A stretch of DNA of 12,926 bases from Larix sibirica (taxonomy: Eukaryota > Streptophyta > Pinopsida > Pinales > Pinaceae): contig NWUY0303924715.1 in the NCBI GenBank assembly GCA_004151065.3, forward strand, positions 1 to 12,926, given 5' to 3'. The translations under genes and the position numbers were made by a program. Below the pieces are notes generated by a model. The model did not search any database, was not told the origin of the DNA, and saw nothing but the letters and a program-made list of their open reading frames with translations. Shown here piece by piece: positions 9,370 to 12,926 of this stretch; the stretch's first letter is position 1; each line of letters begins with the position of its first letter.

Positions 9370-9650
9370 GAGTGTCCACAAATGCTCCCATCGCATCCAT
9401 GTTTGTTACAAGTGTTTCTGATAGGTGCGCCCATCACATTCGCGTCTGTTGTTAGTGTTCCCGACGAGTGCACCCAATAAGTGTGTCCAGCAAGGTGCCA
9501 CCAAGTGCACCCAGTTGCCTTGTGCCTAAGTGCGCCCAACAAGTGCATGGAGCAAACATTCGTTCTTCCGTCGTACATCCAAGTGCTCTTAACCAACTTG
9601 AATCCAACCAAGTGCACCCAATTAGTTTTCCCAACAAATGTGCGACCAAC
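9370..9650. repeat. Degenerate minisatellite, 13-bp unit
   Basis: Repeats of a 13-bp unit close to AGTGCNCCCAACA run through this stretch. Clear adjacent units are 9454-9466 (AGTGTTCCCGACG), 9467-9479 (AGTGCACCCAATA), 9480-9492 (AGTGTGTCCAGCA), 9504-9516 (AGTGCACCCAGTT), 9529-9541 (AGTGCGCCCAACA) and 9542-9554 (AGTGCATGGAGCA), with units of 11 and 12 bp between them at 9493-9503 and 9517-9528. More worn units lie at 9411-9423, 9582-9594, 9611-9623 and 9624-9636. The unit is not a multiple of three and open frames crossing it on both strands are by-products, so I do not read it as coding. The array may be free-standing or sit inside a larger unrecognised element. Confidence 0.75.
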
Positions 9651-9659
9651 TGAGTTTGT

Positions 9660-10040
9660 CGAATTCATGTATAATCAAGTGGGTTATCCTTGCCACTTCT
9701 TCGTCATGCATCATGGATGTCTATAGACAAGGTTGGCTATGGTGACCTTCTCTGCCTTGCTACGTTCCCTCAAGCTTCTCTTGGTTTGTGCAACTAACTC
9801 AAGATGAAAATGTCTACAATATGCCCAACCATTTTGCAAGGTTGTCTGACATGTTGGTGGTGTGCCTTGATGATGGGACAAGGCATCTCAATACCGTCTC
9901 CTCTGGCCATCAACCTCATGTCATGTCTGTCTGTGCTGGACAATGACCACCAAGGTGATTGTGCAACATAGGTACTTTAAACTTTTCAAGGCTAAGGCCT
10001 TACAAAAGGTGTCTAAATGGCAACTTTGTTGACAATTGAT
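9660..10040. other. Less AT-rich, non-coding by eye
   Basis: The stretch after the minisatellite is less AT-rich than the window average and contains sequence such as GGGACAAGGCATCTCAATAC. Short open stretches exist but none is convincing. It may belong to the same larger repeat as the minisatellite; there is no direct proof. Confidence 0.35.
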
Positions 10041-10049
10041 TTTTTTTAT

Positions 10050-10066
10050 ATTATTATTATTATTAT
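10050..10066. repeat. ATT trinucleotide microsatellite
   Basis: ATT repeated 5.7 times, preceded by a run of eight T. A simple repeat without diagnostic value. Confidence 0.85.
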
Positions 10067-10125
10067 GATCTTGAACATGATTTTTCTCTAATAAAAAATT
10101 CAAACCATTATAACAATAAATGATT

Positions 10126-10144
10126 CTTTATATTTAATATAAAG
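10126..10144. repeat. Small AT palindrome
   Basis: CTTTATAT and ATATAAAG pair as 8-bp arms around a TTA loop. In DNA this AT-rich such hairpins arise by chance, and no T-run or gene end makes it a terminator. Confidence 0.5.
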
Positions 10145-10617
10145 ATTCTAAGAGTGACTCATATTAATGACATACAATCTATATCACATCCACTACATCT
10201 AAATGATAAATGATAAATTTATTTGTTAAAGGCTATGCCCTATTTTGACTAATTTTCACATTGTTCATTTTCTTTTCCCCTTATCTTGACTTCCTGAGCT
10301 ACCATATTGGAGATGGTTGGAGTTGTTATCAATGATTATTGCTTTTACATTTCTCAATGGATCTATGGGAATTGGGTGTCTTTATTTATTTGAAGAATTC
10401 AATTCATGTCTCATCTTCCCCTTCTTATGATGTCACTTGTGAGAGAAAAGTTTCTCTATAGTGATGATCACATTAGCGTTAGCGTCTTTGTCACATGCAC
10501 TAAATAATATTTAAAAAAATATAAATATAAATATAAATTTGATTGGAATCTTACTGGATTCCCTCCAATAATGATCCATTTTCCCATTAATAATAAGTGA
10601 ACAAAATTCTTGGAGAA
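10145..10617. other. AT-rich, no gene seen
   Basis: AT-rich sequence with almost no CpG (two, both near 10480). It includes three tandem ATAAAT units at 10521-10538. No coding or RNA feature is visible. Confidence 0.5.
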
Positions 10618-10657
10618 AACAAAGTCACCAAATATCTATAACCGAAAGAGAATCTAA

Positions 10658-11149
10658 GTGGAAGACAATATATTCTTAGGCCCAAAGTTGTTTCCAGAAT
10701 TGATCTTCGTCATCCAATACAATTCGGCCAAGAAGATACTAGGCACCCTACTTAGGGTCGTTGACGCATATTTTATACATAGTTTTAAACCTAAATGCCA
10801 TCGCTTCGTAAAAAAACTCACCGAGGGCTTTTATTATAAAATTTTATTTTTCGTCTCGCTAATAACTTTTAAGATGAGATGAAAAAGTTATGAAATGGAA
10901 AAACTAATTTGTTCTCACGGGAATGTCGTGCAGCTTTCTTTACCCAAATCCGACTTTTTCTCGAAAGCCACAACCAGTGAACTTGCGGACACCTTTATTT
11001 TAAATAAAAAACCAAAAAGGAATTCTTTTTCAAAAGCTAGTTACGTGAATATTTTGAAAAGTTCTTTGCCTGAGATCCAAGTCTTCCGTTTGCTAATATT
11101 GTTATCCTTGCTTTTAGATAGAAAAATTACCCTAGAACTACTCCTTTAG
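10658..11149 (+). pseudogene. Unidentified open frame in a CpG-normal island
   Basis: One plus-strand frame is open from 10658 to 11146 apart from a single TGA at 10880-10882, in DNA where other frames nearby close quickly. The product would be basic and hydrophobic in patches; pieces include YFIHSFKPKCHRFVKKL, SDFFSKATTSELADTF and KKPKRNSFSKASYV. I do not recognise the family. The block from about 10640 to 11090 holds about 17 CpG in an AT-rich context, near the count expected by chance, while 600 bp on either side hold two each. That points to DNA not long exposed to methylation decay, such as a fairly recent organelle insertion, or to an unmethylated functional segment. The ATG at 10895 could restart the second half. 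Whether it is a gene, a pseudogene or chance is open. Confidence 0.3.
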
Positions 11150-11159
11150 GTAGAACAAA

Positions 11160-11740
11160 CTGCTTTAGAATAGCTCTTGAATGTGTGACTTTCTTTTATA
11201 TAAATTTCAAGCTTTGTTGTAAATTTGCCATATATATATCGGCTTTATAGACTATATCATTTTCAAAGTTTATAAGGTAACATCATATGATACATGAGAC
11301 ATGGCAAGCATGGGCACCTTTCTTCATGAACTATTATTCTTTCCCTTTTTTTCCATAAATGGTGGAGAGGAAGGAATTACATCACATTCACTTTTAAAAT
11401 AGGAAAAATGCACTATTATTAACCAAAGTGAAGGTGAAGGTGGTTATTTAATGTTGTTAAAAAATGCATGCAAGATGATGGTTTTGGTAGACTTTGAGGT
11501 AACATCTTTAATAGTTTTATTTATTATAAGAGATCTTAAACTTGTTACGATTATGATGTTTCACATTTTATTAATTATATATAACAAATGGTAAATTAGA
11601 TGACATTATAGATAATATTAATTAATATGCATTTATTTTTAGATATAAGAATGGAGAATTAGAACATAATTATGTGACAATGCAAAATATTTGGGTACAT
11701 ATTTGTAGGTACAACTCAATAGATCTCTGCACACCCTATT
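11160..11740. other. AT-rich, no gene seen
   Basis: AT-rich sequence with two CpG in 600 bp, stops in all frames and no recognisable feature. Confidence 0.5.
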
Positions 11741-12300
11741 GATCCTCAAACACCATTTCAAACACCATCGACCTAAGCCTATAATTTAACGATCTAACTT
11801 CCCTTTATTGTCTACCTAACTTTTCCTTAATGTCCATCCTTTTATTTATGCCCTTGGTTGGCTCAACTTCTAGTTTGACTTTTCGGATACTCATCTAACT
11901 CTTTAGCTTCATTTTTATCTATCTCACAACTCTTTATCTTCCTTACATTGTCTTGATCTTTTTTGCATTGTCATCTTTCACGCAACTCCATGCACTTATT
12001 ATTTCATTGTTTTGTGTTCATTGCTCCAAACATCCTTTGCACTTTTTGTGCCCTATCATCTTTGTAAAATTCCCAAGTTAATGTTATCTATGTTTGCCAT
12101 CATCAATTCTCACATGCTTTCTTTCTCCTAGTCAAAATTGTATGCTACATCATATTGTCTCCATGTACAATCTACCTATTGTGTGTGCAATATTCCCTCT
12201 ACACTGCCTTTCTAACTTAGGTTCAACTTCTCTTGACACACGCTATATTTTTTCTTGGCTATACTTTTCATGGATGCTTTTGTATCTCTACCAACAAAGG
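11740..12300. other. Pyrimidine-rich, G-poor stretch
   Basis: On the plus strand this stretch is dominated by C and T and is poor in G (for example 3 G in 11881-11940). The open frame at 12094-12420 crosses the composition break at 12300 and has no domain I recognise, so I do not call it. On the minus strand the stretch is purine-rich and would lie downstream of the TATAAAA at 12313-12307, but no start codon with a convincing frame follows. Confidence 0.5.
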
Positions 12301-12306
12301 GAAACC

Positions 12307-12313
12307 TTTTATA
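12307..12313 (-). promoter_or_regulatory. TATA-like box
   Basis: TATAAAA followed by GG on the minus strand, located at the A/T-rich edge of the CpG-rich block, about 80 bp downstream (minus-strand sense) of the nearest GTCGAC palindrome. It could be the TATA box of an LTR or gene promoter firing leftward. In AT-rich DNA a chance match is common, and no transcript start or gene supports it. Confidence 0.2.
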
Positions 12314-12394
12314 ATGGGAAGGTGATGCATGAGCATCGGAGCCTAGGCGAAACAGTCGAAGTTGATCAACAGGAGGAGGCCAACCAGAGGGAGT

Positions 12395-12676
12395 GTCGAC
12401 GACCACTGGTGCGGAAGTAAGGTTGGTAGTCGAAGCCAGGCAGTCGAGCGAAAAAACTGTTGATGTGCGGTCGACAGGAGTAGGAGGTTGAGAGTCGACA
12501 AGTTTATGTCGACGGATGACATGTTTGCAGCGAAAGAGGTGGAGTGTCGACAGGTTGTCGAACAACGACACCGACAGGTTTTCGACGGAAGCCAAGCGTG
12601 GAGGAAGGGGTGGACTGGCAGCCGTGGAAGTTAAGTGAAGGTGACGAAGTGCAGTATGGTCAAAGTAAGGGTCGAC
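12395..12676. repeat. Cluster of six GTCGAC palindromes
   Basis: Perfect GTCGAC occurs at 12395-12400, 12470-12475, 12494-12499, 12508-12513, 12546-12551 and 12671-12676, with partial forms such as GTCGAA and GTCGAG between them. A given hexamer is expected about once per 4 kb, and I noticed none elsewhere in the window. Spacing is irregular (75, 24, 14, 38 and 125 bp), so this is not a simple tandem array. The copies fall in different minus-strand codon frames, so a codon preference does not explain all of them. Confidence 0.85.
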
Positions 12677-12926
12677 AACTGTCACAGAGCTAGAGAAGCA
12701 CATAAGTCAAAGTAGAGTACTTAGCAGCCATTCGGGGTTGTTGAGGAAATTATGAGCAGTTAAGGAGGTGGTTGGGATTAGGACATATGTCACCATAGGC
12801 AGATGTTTTGCAGCACGGTCATAAGGCACTGACAACTGCAGGTCCACAGGATCTGGAGGATTTGGCGGACAGAGGAAGAGTGTCTCGGGGAACGGGGTGG
12901 ACCTCGGGAAGAGCACCAGCGGAGCA

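Larger units (their letters stand above)
12212..12925 (-). other. Near-open minus-strand frame, unidentified, runs off edge
   Basis: From the right window edge to the stop at 12214-12212 one minus-strand frame is open apart from TGA at 12709-12707, giving at least 237 codons with one stop. The translation is rich in Pro, Ser, Thr and Leu (for example CPPNPPDPVDLQ and STAASPPLPPRLASVE), with no signal peptide, membrane segment or catalytic motif that I can identify. Being low in T on the plus strand, the block has fewer minus-strand stops than usual, so openness is weak evidence. The block is CpG-rich (about 32 CpG in 626 bp against about 5 in the 600 bp before it). Options are a worn gene edge, part of an LTR retrotransposon, or non-coding CpG-rich DNA. 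Confidence 0.3.

Noticed and set aside
9370-9650. CRISPR-like array
   Set aside because: Units are contiguous 13-mers without spacers, and the context is plant nuclear DNA.
9330-9726. Several open frames on both strands over the minisatellite
   Set aside because: A 13-bp repeat lacking stop words opens several frames at once; the translations only mirror the repeat.
10126-10144. Hairpin as a transcription terminator
   Set aside because: AT-only stem in AT-rich DNA, no gene ends nearby, eukaryotic context.
12212-12925. Naming the minus-strand frame as a specific gene
   Set aside because: Pro/Ser/Thr-rich sequence without any motif; calling a function would be invention.
1-12926. Complete LTR retrotransposon or DNA transposon
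   Set aside because: I found no paired long repeats, terminal inverted repeats, primer-binding site, polypurine tract, integrase or transposase motifs.

Overview
The window looks like gene-poor, repeat-rich nuclear DNA of a land plant, probably one with a large genome; a conifer would fit but cannot be shown from the sequence. The grounds are an L1-type LINE with the plant-type architecture (a C-terminal RNase H domain after the reverse transcriptase), AT-rich and mostly CpG-poor flanks, and no bacterial features such as operons, ribosome binding sites or tightly packed ORFs. I found no intact gene.

Layout. 1-2221 holds no recognisable gene. It contains one Pol III-like A box/B box pair on the minus strand (1483-1546) with a perfect tRNA-type T arm, so a degraded tRNA-derived SINE is possible. 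About 2231-6814 is a LINE on the minus strand: oligo(A) tail, AATAAA, 3' UTR, a complete but broken ORF2 (endonuclease, reverse transcriptase, zinc-knuckle connection, RNase H) and only the last ~90 codons of ORF1, so the copy is 5'-truncated. A probable target-site duplication (CTA-AAATGCTT / CTACAAATGCTT) brackets it. ORF2 carries six premature stops and one single-base frameshift, yet the key catalytic residues of all three enzymes remain.

6823-9360 has no gene. 9370-9650 is a degenerate minisatellite with a 13-bp unit resembling AGTGCNCCCAACA. 10640-11150 is an island whose CpG density is far above both flanks, with one reading frame interrupted only once; an organelle-to-nucleus insertion is the leading untested idea. 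About 11740-12300 is pyrimidine-rich on the plus strand and G-poor. At about 12300 the composition flips to G-rich and CpG-rich. This last block (12300-12926) has six perfect GTCGAC palindromes within 282 bp, an almost open minus-strand frame running off the window edge, and a TATAAAA on its promoter-distal side; it may be the edge of another element or of a gene.

The LINE proteins would have acted together in target-primed reverse transcription: the endonuclease nicks target DNA, the reverse transcriptase copies element RNA from the nick, RNase H can remove RNA from the hybrid, and the ORF1 protein packages the RNA. This copy cannot make an intact ORF2 protein. The other blocks show no functional link to it or to each other.
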